Assembly (NCBI RefSeq): GCF_965655635.1
Contig: NZ_CBFHHE010000009.1
Span: 15,295-79,294 of the forward strand
Direction of reading: 5' to 3'
Source of the DNA: Nereida sp965655635
Lineage (GTDB): Bacteria > Pseudomonadota > Alphaproteobacteria > Rhodobacterales > Rhodobacteraceae
Length of the DNA stretch: 64,000 bases
Positions 9,211 through 17,840 of this stretch are shown here, piece after piece (within the stretch, counting starts at the first letter, position 1; each line of letters starts with the position of its first letter). The notes beneath the pieces were generated by a model, which worked only from the letters and a program-made list of their open reading frames with translations, had not been told where the DNA came from and searched no databases. The translations under genes and the position numbers were made by a program.

Positions 9211-9780
9211 ATGACTGCGCCAGACCAGCCTACCCCACCCGCGGCCCATATTTTGCGCCTGTCAGAATTGGCCTCGCGCAAGCCCACGCATTTTACTGTC
9301 ACGCCCACAGGTGCGGATCACGACGCGCTTTTGGCTGATCTGCGCGCCGATCTTGGGGTGGAGAGCCTGCGCAAAGTACGCCTTGAGGGGAAAATCACCC
9401 CCAAAGGCCAGAACGACTGGCATTTAACCGCACAGCTTGGCGCGACCGTTACCCAGCCCTGCGTGGCAACGCTTGAGCCTGTGACCACCCGCATCGATGA
9501 GCCGCTTGAGCGGATTTACACGGCCAACCCACCCGCCGTTGATGAAGCCACAGAAATTGAGATGCCCGAGGACGACCGGATTGAGCCTTTGCCCGAAGTG
9601 GTTGATCTGATGCATGTCTTGTTCGAAGCGCTGACCCTATCGGTGCCCGCATTTCCGCGGATCGAAGGCTCAGGCCCGGTGAAAATTGCGGTAACTGCAC
9701 CCGAAAAAGAAGCCATGACCGACGAGCAGGCAAAGCCGTTCGCGGGGCTTGCGGATTTGCTTAAGGGCAGCAAAGACTAA
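9211..9780 (+). CDS. yceD: YceD/DUF177 family protein
   Basis: Members of this family usually sit just before rpmF and are linked to 23S rRNA and large-subunit metabolism. Their exact biochemical role is not established. The product is about 189 residues. The DUF177 core is seen in the acidic LERIY..(E)IEMPEDDRIEPLPEVVDL stretch and the PAFPRI segment; the usual C-terminal cysteine pair is absent. I prefer the ATG at 9211, which has GGAA at a proper distance, over the one at 9199 four codons earlier. Here rpmF is 2.8 kb away, not adjacent. Confidence 0.82.
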   Translation: MTAPDQPTPPAAHILRLSELASRKPTHFTVTPTGADHDALLADLRADLGVESLRKVRLEGKITPKGQNDWHLTAQLGATVTQPCVATLEPVTTRIDEPLERIYTANPPAVDEATEIEMPEDDRIEPLPEVVDLMHVLFEALTLSVPAFPRIEGSGPVKIAVTAPEKEAMTDEQAKPFAGLADLLKGSKD

Positions 9781-9933
9781 CGCACTTTTTGTTGAGGGAT
9801 GAATTGTTGAGGGCTGAAACCTGCCCCCTTCTTTTTGCGACGTGTTATCAGTAATGTTTGGCGAGCAGCCGCAGGGTTGCTAACCATTTCAAAGCAGTAC
9901 CAAATTCCCCAGTAGCCAAAGTAAGGACGCCCC

Positions 9934-10560
9934 ATGCGCCAGCCCGAGGTATTCAGCGAGACACGCGTTGACGTGATGCACGCGATGATGACCGAGCACC
10001 CTTTTGCGGCGGTTGTGTCGCACGCCACAGGCAACCTCAGCGCTGATCACGTTCCGCTTGTGGTGCACATCAGTGTTGATCCGTTAGGTGCGCTGCACGG
10101 GCATGTCGCTGTGTCCAATCCGCTTTTTCGCGAAACGTCCGGCCCTATTGAGGTGCTTTGCCTATTCCAAGGGCCGCAAACCTATGTGACGCCCGCATGG
10201 TATGCCTCAAAAAAGGAGCACGGCAAAGTTGTGCCCACGTGGAATTACGTGGTCGTGCACGCCCGCGGGACCCTGACGTTCAAGCGTGACCCCGAATGGT
10301 TGATGCGCCATCTGCATGAGTTGACCGACGCCCACGAGCAAAACCGTCCCCAACCATGGGCTGTGACCGACGCCCCTGACGATTATGTGGCGCGGATGCT
10401 GCGCGGTTTGGTGGGCTTTGAGATTATCATCGATGATCTGCAAGGCACGTGGAAAATGAGCCCGAACAAAGAACAGGCAGTCCGTAGTAGCGTTGAGCGC
10501 GGCTTGGCGGAAGCTGGTGCGGCTGACATTGCACATTTGGTTCAAAACCGCGGTGCGTGA
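9934..10560 (+). CDS. FMN-binding PaiB-family protein
   Basis: The 208-residue protein belongs to the PaiB family (often labelled FMN-binding negative transcriptional regulator), which has the split-barrel flavin fold. The signatures are HPFAAVVSH near residue 23, LSADHVPLVV, the VSNPLFRE segment, TYVTPAWYASKKEHGKVVPTWNY (about 79-101) and KMSPNKEQ near residue 173. In Bacillus PaiB was described as a regulator; biochemically the fold suggests flavin or haem chemistry, so regulation here is uncertain. It lies between yceD and rpmF, where most relatives have no insert, and faces the binding-protein gene. Confidence 0.85.
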   Translation: MRQPEVFSETRVDVMHAMMTEHPFAAVVSHATGNLSADHVPLVVHISVDPLGALHGHVAVSNPLFRETSGPIEVLCLFQGPQTYVTPAWYASKKEHGKVVPTWNYVVVHARGTLTFKRDPEWLMRHLHELTDAHEQNRPQPWAVTDAPDDYVARMLRGLVGFEIIIDDLQGTWKMSPNKEQAVRSSVERGLAEAGAADIAHLVQNRGA

Positions 10561-10572
10561 ACCGTTCTGCAC

Positions 10573-10607
10573 AAAAGAAAACGGGCGCCCCACGCATGAG
10601 ACGCCCG
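10573..10607 (-). terminator. Intrinsic terminator of the peptide-binding-protein gene
   Basis: The stem pairs CGGGCG (10582-10587) with CGCCCG (10602-10607). Read on the minus strand it is followed by TTTTCTTTT. It sits between the ends of the two convergent genes and points to termination of the minus-strand one. Confidence 0.65.
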
Positions 10608-10633
10608 CCTAAACTTTCAAAGCTAATGCGTGA

Positions 10634-12210
10634 TTAGTTCACGCTTACCCACCGCAAGATAAAGAAGTTGTCGGGGCGTTGTGTCAGCGCAATGTTGCTT
10701 CGCGCACCCCAAACAAGCGGTTGCACATAAAGCGGCACATAAGCTTGCTCATCTTTTAGGATGGTCGCCACCTCGTCCAGCATCGCTTGGCGTTTTGCAT
10801 CGTCGATTTCCGATGGGATCATTGGCAACAGCGCATCAACGCGGGCGTTTGAATAGTCACCAAAGTTCCAGCTGCCCAGCTTTTTCTCTGCATCAGGTGT
10901 GCTGGCAAGGAAACGGATCGGCTGCTCTGCGTCAAAAGTGCCGGGCGACCAGCCCAGAAGATACATGTCAAAGTTGTCTTCGCGCAGCTCTGGCCAGTAA
11001 TTGCCCACGGGCATCGCCTCAAGTTGCGCATCAAGACCGATTTGCGCCAGCATGCCAACGACCGCCTGACAGACCGCCTCATCGTTCAGGTAACGATCAT
11101 TGGGGCACTTCAGGCCAAATGAGAACCCGTCCGCATAGCCCGCCTCTGCGAGCAACGCATTGGCATCACCCACCGCAGCACCGTTTGTCGCACCAAGATT
11201 TTGCGTATAGCCGCGCATTGCTGGGCTGACCAACTGGTTGGCGGGCTCTGCGTTACCGCGCATGATGGTTTGCAAAATCGCCGGTACATTAATGGCCGAT
11301 GCAACCGCTTTGCGAACGCGTACATCTTTGAACGGGTTCGGCTGACCTGCGTCAGTGCCGTATTTCAGCGTATCTGCCGCGTGGGGCACGCCAAGCATGA
11401 TAACGCGGGCCTTAATGCCTTGGATCACTTTCACATTGGCGTCGCCCGAAAGGCGGCTGGCGTCTTGGATCGGCACGGGGTTGATCATATCCACGTCACC
11501 CGACAGCAATGCGGCCACCGCCGTTGCGCTGTTCTGGATGGGCGTAAATACCGCCTCAGTCACGTTATGTTCGGCTTCACCCACCATCCATCAAATGGCG
11601 TAAGGACATTGCGCAGACCTGGCTGACGCTCGGTCAACATAAAGGCGGCGGTGCCGTTGGCGTTAAGTGTCGCGTGGTTTTCGCCTTCTTTCGTGGGTGC
11701 CACCACGTCATTTTCCTCGGCCCATCCGCTGTCCATGATCATCCAGTTGGCGATGCTGTCGGGGAAAATGGGATTGGGCGCTTTGGTCATAATGTCGACA
11801 GTGAAGTCATCCACGACTTTCACGTCCAAGACAGGCGAGAACCAGCTTGAGGTATCCGCAGACGGGCCCGAGGCGCGCTGATAACTGAAGAGCACATCCG
11901 CAGAAGTGAAATCTTCGCCGCCGTGGAACTTTACGCCCTGACGCAAGTTAAACCGCCAACCTTCGCCGTTGCCGATCGGCTCCCATGACGTGGCAAGCGC
12001 AGGCTTGATCGCCATATCTTTGCCGCGGCGCACAAGGCCCTCGTAGACATTGTTCCAAAAGCCCAGAACCGGCGCAGAGTTTACAGCTTGAGGGTCCATG
12101 GTTTGGGGATCAGTGTTGCCCGCCCACCGAAACGTTTCGGCCTGCGTGCCAAACGCGGTGCTAAGCGCCAACACCCCCGCAAGCGTTGTCTTGGTCGCAA
12201 AATTGGTCAT
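10634..12210 (-). pseudogene. Peptide/nickel-type ABC transporter solute-binding protein, frameshifted at 11580-11582
   Basis: Two minus-strand frames together make one periplasmic binding protein of about 524 residues (SBP_bac_5/DppA family). The first part begins at 12210 (MTNFATKTT, preceded by AAAGGA), has a Sec signal ending GTQAE, then FRWAGNTDPQTMDPQ and GWRFNLRQGVKFHGG. It breaks at PFDGWW. The second frame continues with GEAEHNVTEAVFTPI and ends FILRWVSVN. One base missing from a CCC run at 11580-11582 would account for the break, a typical homopolymer error, though true decay is possible. No permease or ATPase genes are nearby, so it is an orphan binding protein. The ligand is unknown. 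Confidence 0.85.
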
Positions 12211-12624
12211 TCGATATGGTCCTTTACCAAGGGTATAAATGCGCGAGCCGCACCGAAACTGTAATGCGCCTTTGGACACTACCCTGCCCCAGATCAGGCG
12301 TTTGAACAGACATTGCCAGATACTAATTCCCGCGTTAGCATTCGCTCATTGTATAGTGAGGGGCGTCAAAACAGGCCTTAACTTTAGCGATCCAGCCCCG
12401 CTTCGCACCGTCAAGACCGCAAAAGCAGGCCTGTTCCGTGGAGTATTGCGCTGAAATGCGTGCGAAAATACTTGCGCCACTGCAATTTCTGACTATACGT
12501 CGCGGTTCTGAAACATACATCGTCTGGACAGCCGCTCGGGAATCCCCTATCGCGCCGCTCAGAGCAGATTGAATATTTACCTAGGGCGCCCTGCGGGCCG
12601 TCCGCAGACACCTGAGGTTGAGAC
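12211..12624. other. Non-coding gap before rpmF
   Basis: About 414 bases with no convincing gene. Short frames on both strands (the longest about 60 codons) lack start signals and family features. The first part must hold the promoter of the binding-protein gene and the last part that of rpmF. I see no clean terminator. Confidence 0.5.
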
Positions 12625-12834
12625 ATGGCTGTCCCCCAGAATAAGATTTCGAAATCACGTCGCAACAACCGCCGCGCACATGACGCGTTGGTTGCTGGCA
12701 ACCCGAACGAGTGCACAAACTGTGGCGAACTGAAGCGTCCACACCACGTTTGCGCTTCTTGCGGCCACTACGACGACAAAGAAATTGTGGCATTGGTTGA
12801 AGAAATCGAGTTGGATGACGAAGACGCGGCATAA
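12625..12834 (+). CDS. rpmF: 50S ribosomal protein L32
   Basis: The 69-residue zinc-ribbon protein of the large ribosomal subunit. The N-terminus MAVPQNKISKSRR is invariant in the family. Two CxxC pairs (Cys30/Cys33 and Cys43/Cys46) bind zinc. The acidic tail is typical of alphaproteobacteria. GAGG upstream gives the ribosome site. It leads the rpmF-plsX-fabH cluster linking ribosome and lipid synthesis. Confidence 0.97.
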   Translation: MAVPQNKISKSRRNNRRAHDALVAGNPNECTNCGELKRPHHVCASCGHYDDKEIVALVEEIELDDEDAA

Positions 12835-12885
12835 GCTGCTTTTCAGCAAACCAAACCGATTAACTAAAGGCGCGTGTGAGGCGGT

Positions 12886-13980
12886 ATGACCGACCAACCC
12901 CAGATCAAACAGATCGAGGATACCACACGCAGTCACACGGTTGTCTCAGTTGACGCCATGGGTGGCGATAGTGGACCCGCGACCGTTGTTGCGGGTCTTG
13001 CACGTTGTGCCAAGAAAGATCCGTCTTTGCGGTTCATCTTACACGGCCAAGCCAGCGTTCTGACCCCCCTGCTTGACCGCCGCCGTCTTAGCGATGGGGT
13101 TGAGCTGCGTGATTGTGCGGGCGGGGTCGAGATGGCGGACAAACCCTCACAAGTTCTGCGCAGCGGTAAAGACACCTCCATGTGGTCGTGTATTGAGGCG
13201 GTGCGCACAGGTGACGCGGATGTTGCAGTTTCATGCGGCAATACCGGCGCGCTTATGGCGATTTCCATGATCCGTTTGCGCAAAGTTGATGGGGTGAACC
13301 GCCCGGCGATTGCGTGCCTGTGGCCCTCACGGAACTCATCAGGCTTTAATGTGATGTTGGATGTAGGCGCAGATATTCGCGCCGACGAACATGATCTTTT
13401 GCAGTACGCCATGATGGGCGCGTCCTATGCCCGCAACGGTCTGGACCTTAAAACCCCGCGTGTGGGGCTTTTGAACGTTGGCACCGAAGAAAATAAGGGC
13501 CGCGCCGAACTTAAAGCAGCCCATGAATTGCTGCGCCGCGCTGCAAAAAAGTCAAAACTTGATTATGTAGGCTTTGTGGAAGGCGGTGATATTCCGTCTG
13601 ACAAAGTGGACGTAATTGTGACCGATGGGTTTACGGGCAATGTTGCGCTGAAAACCGGTGAAGGGACAGCCAGCCTGATCCGTGACTTTTTGGGCGCGGC
13701 CTTCCGGCACACGCCTCTTTCGCGCCTTGCAGCCCTTTTGGCCCTGCCCTCTCTGCGCCGATTGGCGCGCCGAATTGATCCGCGCCGTGTAAACGGTGGT
13801 GTGTTTTTGGGGCTTAACGGCACAGTTGTGAAATCCCACGGCTCGTCCGACGTCCTGGGTATGGCCAGTGCAATTCATCTTGCGTCGCGCTTGTCACAAT
13901 CGGATTTCAACCGCAAACTCGCCAAACGCATCGCCACTGCAAATGAGCTTGCGGCTGATCTGGATAAAGAAGAAAGCTGA
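12886..13980 (+). CDS. plsX: Phosphate acyltransferase PlsX
   Basis: Converts acyl-ACP and phosphate to acyl-phosphate, the acyl donor for PlsY in phospholipid synthesis; a peripheral membrane enzyme. The 364-residue protein has the family start VVSVDAMGGDSGP at about 20-32, SCGNTGALM near 115, LLNVGTEENKG near 198 and TDGFTGNVALK near 247. An N-terminal extension of about 18 residues precedes the conserved core. It follows rpmF by 51 bases and precedes fabH by 3. Confidence 0.96.
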   Translation: MTDQPQIKQIEDTTRSHTVVSVDAMGGDSGPATVVAGLARCAKKDPSLRFILHGQASVLTPLLDRRRLSDGVELRDCAGGVEMADKPSQVLRSGKDTSMWSCIEAVRTGDADVAVSCGNTGALMAISMIRLRKVDGVNRPAIACLWPSRNSSGFNVMLDVGADIRADEHDLLQYAMMGASYARNGLDLKTPRVGLLNVGTEENKGRAELKAAHELLRRAAKKSKLDYVGFVEGGDIPSDKVDVIVTDGFTGNVALKTGEGTASLIRDFLGAAFRHTPLSRLAALLALPSLRRLARRIDPRRVNGGVFLGLNGTVVKSHGSSDVLGMASAIHLASRLSQSDFNRKLAKRIATANELAADLDKEES

Positions 13981-13983
13981 CGC

Positions 13984-14964
13984 ATGACCCAAGACACTGT
14001 CCGTGCTGTTGTTCGAGGGGTTGGCCACTATCTGCCGGCCCGCGTTGTTCCAAACTCTGAGTTCGAAAAAACGCTGGACACCACGGACGAGTGGATCAAA
14101 GCGCGGTCCGGTATTGAGCGCCGTAATTTTGCCGCTGAGGGTGAGACGACCTCGCAAATGGCTGCTGCTGCGGCCAAAAACGCCCTGAAAATGGCGGGGC
14201 TTGAGGCAAGTGACATTGACGCGCTGATCGTCGCTACATCAACGCCAGACCTGACTTTCCCGTCTGCCGCCACCATGGTTCAGGCGGCACTGGGTATGAA
14301 AAGCGGCTTTGCATTTGACATCCAAGCGGTCTGTGCGGGTTTTGTTTTTGCGCTGGCCAATGCCAACGCGCTGGTGATTTCTGGGCAAGCGGAACGTGTG
14401 TTGGTGATTGGCGCCGAAACATTCAGCCGCATCATGGATTGGACCGACCGTGGCACCTGTGTGCTGTTCGGCGACGGCGCGGGTGCGCTGATCATTGAGC
14501 GCAGCACAGGTGATGGCACCAAAGCCGACCGCGGCATTCTGGCCACGGACCTAAACAGCGACGGCAGCTACCGTGATATTCTTTACGTAGACGGCGGCGT
14601 TAACGCGCCAGGCGCTGGCAAGCTACGCATGGAAGGCAAGGAAGTCTTCCGTCACGCCGTTGAAAAACTGGCCGCCACCGCACACACCGCTATGGCGAAA
14701 TGCGATGTAACCGCAGACGACGTCGCGTGGGTTGTGCCCCACCAAGCGAATTTACGCATCATCAAAGCCACCGCCACCAAGATGGGCCTGCCCATGGAGC
14801 GTGTCGTAGTAACAGTGCCAGATCACGGCAACACATCTGCGGCATCCATCCCGCTGGCACTGTCTGTGGGCGTTGAGCGTGGTCAGATCAAAGCGGGTGA
14901 TTTGCTGGTCACAGAGGCCATTGGCGGCGGTTTGGCTTGGGGATCAGTTGTATTGCGCTGGTAA
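13984..14964 (+). CDS. fabH: Beta-ketoacyl-ACP synthase III (FabH)
   Basis: Starts fatty acid synthesis by condensing acetyl-CoA with malonyl-ACP. The 326-residue thiolase-fold protein has the catalytic triad: Cys117 in AVCAGF, His253 in VPHQAN and Asn283 in GNTSAA. The GGGLAWGSVVLRW C-terminus is standard. It is three bases after plsX and surely cotranscribed with it. Confidence 0.96.
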   Translation: MTQDTVRAVVRGVGHYLPARVVPNSEFEKTLDTTDEWIKARSGIERRNFAAEGETTSQMAAAAAKNALKMAGLEASDIDALIVATSTPDLTFPSAATMVQAALGMKSGFAFDIQAVCAGFVFALANANALVISGQAERVLVIGAETFSRIMDWTDRGTCVLFGDGAGALIIERSTGDGTKADRGILATDLNSDGSYRDILYVDGGVNAPGAGKLRMEGKEVFRHAVEKLAATAHTAMAKCDVTADDVAWVVPHQANLRIIKATATKMGLPMERVVVTVPDHGNTSAASIPLALSVGVERGQIKAGDLLVTEAIGGGLAWGSVVLRW

Positions 14965-15054
14965 AGCGCCTCAACTGCCTGTTCTAAGCTGTTGTTATTG
15001 ACTCACAAATTACCATGGGTCAAAGTCCCTCTCATATGTCTGGGGGATGTCTAA

Positions 15055-15357
15055 ATGGTTGATAAAACACTTACGCGCATGGATCTGTCTGAGGCTGTGT
15101 TCCGCGAGGTTGGTCTTTCACGCAACGAAAGCGCAGGCCTTGTCGAAACCGTACTTGATGAAATGTCCGACGCATTAGTGCGCGGCGAGCAGGTGAAAAT
15201 CAGCTCGTTCGGTACATTTTCCGTCCGCGAAAAAGCCGCCCGTGAAGGCCGTAATCCTAAAACAGGCGAGGCAGCCGCTATTCCGCCCCGCCGTGTTTTG
15301 ACGTTCCGCCCCTCGCACCTGATGAAAGAGCGTGTCGTAGACGGCAACAAATCCTAA
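15055..15357 (+). CDS. ihfA: Integration host factor subunit alpha
   Basis: The 100-residue DNA-bending protein of the HU/IHF family, which pairs with IhfB to shape promoters, origins and recombination sites. It has the GRNPKTGE arm motif near residue 64 (with the preceding REKAAREGRNP typical of IhfA) and the VKISSFGTF strand near residue 47. A GGGGGA stretch provides a ribosome site. The 90-base gap after fabH contains TTGACT, so the gene may have its own promoter. Confidence 0.94.
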   Translation: MVDKTLTRMDLSEAVFREVGLSRNESAGLVETVLDEMSDALVRGEQVKISSFGTFSVREKAAREGRNPKTGEAAAIPPRRVLTFRPSHLMKERVVDGNKS

Positions 15358-15369
15358 GGGGTCGGCCCG

Positions 15370-16203
15370 ATGGCCAAAACCAAAGATGCATTTCGCACAA
15401 TCTCGGAAGTGGCTGAGTGGCTCGACGTGGCCCCTCACGTGCTGCGCTATTGGGAGAGTAAATTTGCTGCAGTGAAGCCCGTAAAGCGCGCAGGCGGACG
15501 CAGGTACTATCGGCCCGCAGATATGCGTGTGTTGGGCGGCGTACGTAAATTGCTGCACGATGACGGGATGACCATCAAGGGCGTTCAAAAGATGATGTCC
15601 GAGAGCGGCGCCAATGCCATTTCCGAACACTCCCGCCCGCTCCCGTTTGAGCAAGACGAGGCTGTTGCCGCACCCCGGGCAAGCACACTTACCTCGCCGC
15701 ACACAACAACACCCTCACCCGCTGAGGCCCACCAAGAAATAGAGCCCGCGGCAGAGCGAACGAATGACTTCCGCATGGAAGACACCCCCGCAGGACTGCA
15801 AGCGTCGCTCTTCCTCGATGAGCCAATCGATGAGCCAGCTGGGCCTAATGATGCTGCAGACACTCTGCAGCAGGTCGAGCCAAAGCCAGCCGCTTCAGCC
15901 GAAGCCCCTGCTGCGCTTGATGTTCCTGTCATCGACGAACCCGCGACCCCCGAGGCGGACGTCGTCAGTTTTCCCGCGGCAGCCCCGTTTGATGCGCAAA
16001 CACCGGCCGGGCCTGCAAAAGCACAAATTACGCCAGTTCAGACGCCTGCGGATCCAACGGATACCGAGCTTACGCAAAGGCCAACAATTGGCGGGCTCAT
16101 TGCCCAAACATCACCCAACGCTTTGCCTGGGAAAGCCCAATCCATACGCCCCCTTCACGATCGTCTCGCCGCCCTTGCCGCGAAAATGGACGCGGCCAAG
16201 TAG
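15370..16203 (+). CDS. MerR family transcriptional regulator
   Basis: The 277-residue protein has an N-terminal winged-helix MerR domain (about residues 8-75: FRTISEVAEWLDVAPHVLR and the YYRPADMRVLGGVRKLLHDDGMTIKGVQ segment). A long low-complexity tail rich in Ala, Pro, Glu and Thr follows, with no recognisable ligand domain or metal-binding cysteines. It follows ihfA by 12 bases. The ihfA-merR pairing is common in Rhodobacterales. Target genes are unknown. Confidence 0.88.
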   Translation: MAKTKDAFRTISEVAEWLDVAPHVLRYWESKFAAVKPVKRAGGRRYYRPADMRVLGGVRKLLHDDGMTIKGVQKMMSESGANAISEHSRPLPFEQDEAVAAPRASTLTSPHTTTPSPAEAHQEIEPAAERTNDFRMEDTPAGLQASLFLDEPIDEPAGPNDAADTLQQVEPKPAASAEAPAALDVPVIDEPATPEADVVSFPAAAPFDAQTPAGPAKAQITPVQTPADPTDTELTQRPTIGGLIAQTSPNALPGKAQSIRPLHDRLAALAAKMDAAK

Positions 16204-16272
16204 GTTCATGACCAGTCGCATGCTCCTGACGAACCCGCACCAATGCTTTGCCAATATTCGTACAAATGACGC

Positions 16273-16302
16273 TTGTGTCCGCCCCATCCTTGGAGCTATA
16301 GA
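16273..16302 (+). promoter_or_regulatory. Putative promoter of tRNA-Pro(GGG)
   Basis: TTGTGT at 16273-16278 and TATAGA at 16297-16302 are 18 bases apart. The expected start of transcription lies within a few bases of the tRNA 5' end at 16312. Confidence 0.45.
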
Positions 16303-16311
16303 CCCTATGAG

Positions 16312-16388
16312 CGGGCTATGGCGCAGCCTGGTAGCGCGTCCGTCTGGGGGACGGAAGGTCGCAGGTTCGAGTCCTGCTAGCCCGACCA
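16312..16388 (+). tRNA. tRNA-Pro (anticodon GGG)
   Basis: A 77-base cloverleaf folds by hand. The acceptor CGGGCTA pairs with TAGCCCG. The D-arm stem is GCGC/GCGC. The anticodon stem TCCGT/ACGGA holds the loop CTGGGGG, so the anticodon is GGG. The T-arm GCAGG-TTCGAGT-CCTGC is standard. Discriminator A and an encoded CCA end the gene at 16388. It reads CCC/CCU proline codons. No integrase or duplicated 3' end is nearby, so it is not an obvious attachment site. Confidence 0.96.
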
Positions 16389-16402
16389 AAATAACCCACA
16401 TT

Positions 16403-16436
16403 AAAACGCCTGTGCGATCCGTCGCGCGGGCGTTTT
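16403..16436 (+). terminator. Intrinsic terminator after tRNA-Pro(GGG)
   Basis: AAAACGCC at 16403-16410 pairs with GGCGTTTT at 16429-16436, with further pairing of TGCGA and TCGCG inside. The trailing TTTT completes an intrinsic terminator 15 bases after the tRNA and just before the dCTP deaminase ribosome site. Confidence 0.8.
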
Positions 16437-16455
16437 GTGTATAAGGATCAATACT

Positions 16456-17532
16456 ATGGGCGTTCTAGCCAGCCAAAACATCGAACAGCTGATCAAAGAC
16501 AAGTCGCTTATCGGATCGCCCGAGATTTTGCCCGCCCAACTGCAACCAGCCAGCCTTGATTTGCGTCTTGGAACTGTCGCCTACCGTGTTCGCGCCTCGT
16601 TTTTGGCCGGTGAAGGCAACACAGTCGCTAACCGACTGGCCGAGTTTGAAATGCACCGCATTGATCTGACGGAAGGTGCGGTCCTTGAAAAAGGCGCGGT
16701 ATATGTGGTTCCGCTGATGGAGGCGCTTGATCTGCCTGCGGGCATCACCGCGGTGGCCAACGCCAAATCATCCACGGGCCGCCTGGATCTTCTGACGCGC
16801 ACAATCACAGATGGCGGTGTTGAGTTCGACCGCATTGCCGCGGGCTACTCAGGACCGCTTTATGCTGAAATCTGTCCGCGTTCTTTCAGCGTTTTGGTGC
16901 GCCCAGGGCAACGACTAAATCAAATTCGTTTCCGTGATGCAAAGCCCTCGGTGCTGTCTGATATTGAGCTGAAACAGCTACACGCAGAAGATCCGATTGT
17001 GGACGGCCCTGCCCATATCGACAGCGGTCTGGGCTTTTCTGTTGATCTGAAACCCACAGCTACGGGTCTGGTGGGCTACCGTGCAAAACCCCATACGGGT
17101 GTCATCGATCTTGATAAAATCGCGCACTATCCGCCCACCGATTATTGGGAGCCGATCTACACCACGGACGAACGGATTATCCTCGATCCTGGTGCCTTCT
17201 ACATTCTGGTAAGCCGTGAGGCCGTCACCATCCCGCCTGATTGCGCTGCCGAAATGGCACCCTATCTGGCCATGGTGGGCGAATTCCGCGTGCACTACGC
17301 TGGCTTTTTCGACCCCGGATTTGGCCACGCAAACGCAGGTGGGCAAGGCTCGCGCGGCGTCCTTGAAGTACGCTGCCATGAGGCACCATTTGTGCTGGAA
17401 CACGGCCAAGTTGTGGGGCGTTTAGTCTATGAACGCATGGCAGATGTTCCAGATCAGCTTTACGGCACAGGGATCGCCAGCAACTACCAAGGCCAAGGGC
17501 TGAAGCTATCAAAGCATTTCAAAACACCTTGA
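16456..17532 (+). CDS. 2'-Deoxycytidine 5'-triphosphate deaminase, long form
   Basis: Deaminates dCTP to dUTP for thymidylate synthesis. At 358 residues it is about twice the length of E. coli Dcd and matches the long alphaproteobacterial form, which looks like two dUTPase-fold units in tandem. The first holds QPASLDLRLG (about 31-40) and NAKSSTGRLDLLTR (about 102-115). The second holds FFDPGFGHA near residue 284 and an EVRCHEAPF strand near 304. I start at 16456, seven codons inside the longest frame, because AAGGA lies just upstream. Confidence 0.88.
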   Translation: MGVLASQNIEQLIKDKSLIGSPEILPAQLQPASLDLRLGTVAYRVRASFLAGEGNTVANRLAEFEMHRIDLTEGAVLEKGAVYVVPLMEALDLPAGITAVANAKSSTGRLDLLTRTITDGGVEFDRIAAGYSGPLYAEICPRSFSVLVRPGQRLNQIRFRDAKPSVLSDIELKQLHAEDPIVDGPAHIDSGLGFSVDLKPTATGLVGYRAKPHTGVIDLDKIAHYPPTDYWEPIYTTDERIILDPGAFYILVSREAVTIPPDCAAEMAPYLAMVGEFRVHYAGFFDPGFGHANAGGQGSRGVLEVRCHEAPFVLEHGQVVGRLVYERMADVPDQLYGTGIASNYQGQGLKLSKHFKTP

Positions 17533-17550
17533 ACTTGGCGTTGCACAGCC

Positions 17551-17579
17551 CTTCTTTTGTTTAAAAATATCCAAATCCC
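17551..17579 (+). repeat. Dispersed intergenic repeat, copy 1
   Basis: CTTCTTTTGT is followed by four variable bases, then AAATATCCAAATCCC. Copy 2 (36788-36816, opposite strand) differs at three of 29 positions; copy 3 (45573-45599) shares the first half. It starts 19 bases after the dCTP deaminase stop and lies in the gap between that gene and the convergent scp operon. Confidence 0.7.
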
Positions 17580-17603
17580 TCAGGGAAAACCCGCAAACCG
17601 GCC

Positions 17604-17765
17604 CTAGTATTTTTCACGGTCTTTGGGTGCGGGTGGCGGTGCAGAGCGGCCCGCCCCGCGCGCTGCGCTTTTGCCTTTGCTTAGCGCGTTCATACCCGCA
17701 TTTATGCCTTTGCCGATCACGCGCCGCATCACCATGCGCATTACCATGTTCACAATCTGGTTCAT
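17604..17765 (-). CDS. Small basic Met-rich protein at the end of the scp operon
   Basis: A 53-codon frame that I translated by hand. The product starts MNQIVNMVMRMVMRRVIGKG, continues with an Ala/Gly/Ser/Lys/Arg-rich middle and ends PPPAPKDREKY. It is strongly basic, with an amphipathic Met/Val/Arg N-terminal helix and a proline-rich tail. TTTGGAGTGA gives a good ribosome site eight bases before the ATG. It follows scpB on the same strand after 75 bases, in the position where many Rhodobacterales have tat genes. No known function. Confidence 0.6.
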   Translation of the reverse strand: MNQIVNMVMRMVMRRVIGKGINAGMNALSKGKSAARGAGRSAPPPAPKDREKY

Positions 17766-17840
17766 CCCGTCACTCCAAACTCGTTACGTACAGATGATAT
17801 AGGTGCAATACGACGAAATTTCGACCCTACTGAAACAAAC

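Noticed and set aside
16312..16388. Genomic island or prophage attachment at tRNA-Pro(GGG)
   Set aside because: No integrase, no duplicated tRNA 3' end and only core genes on both sides.
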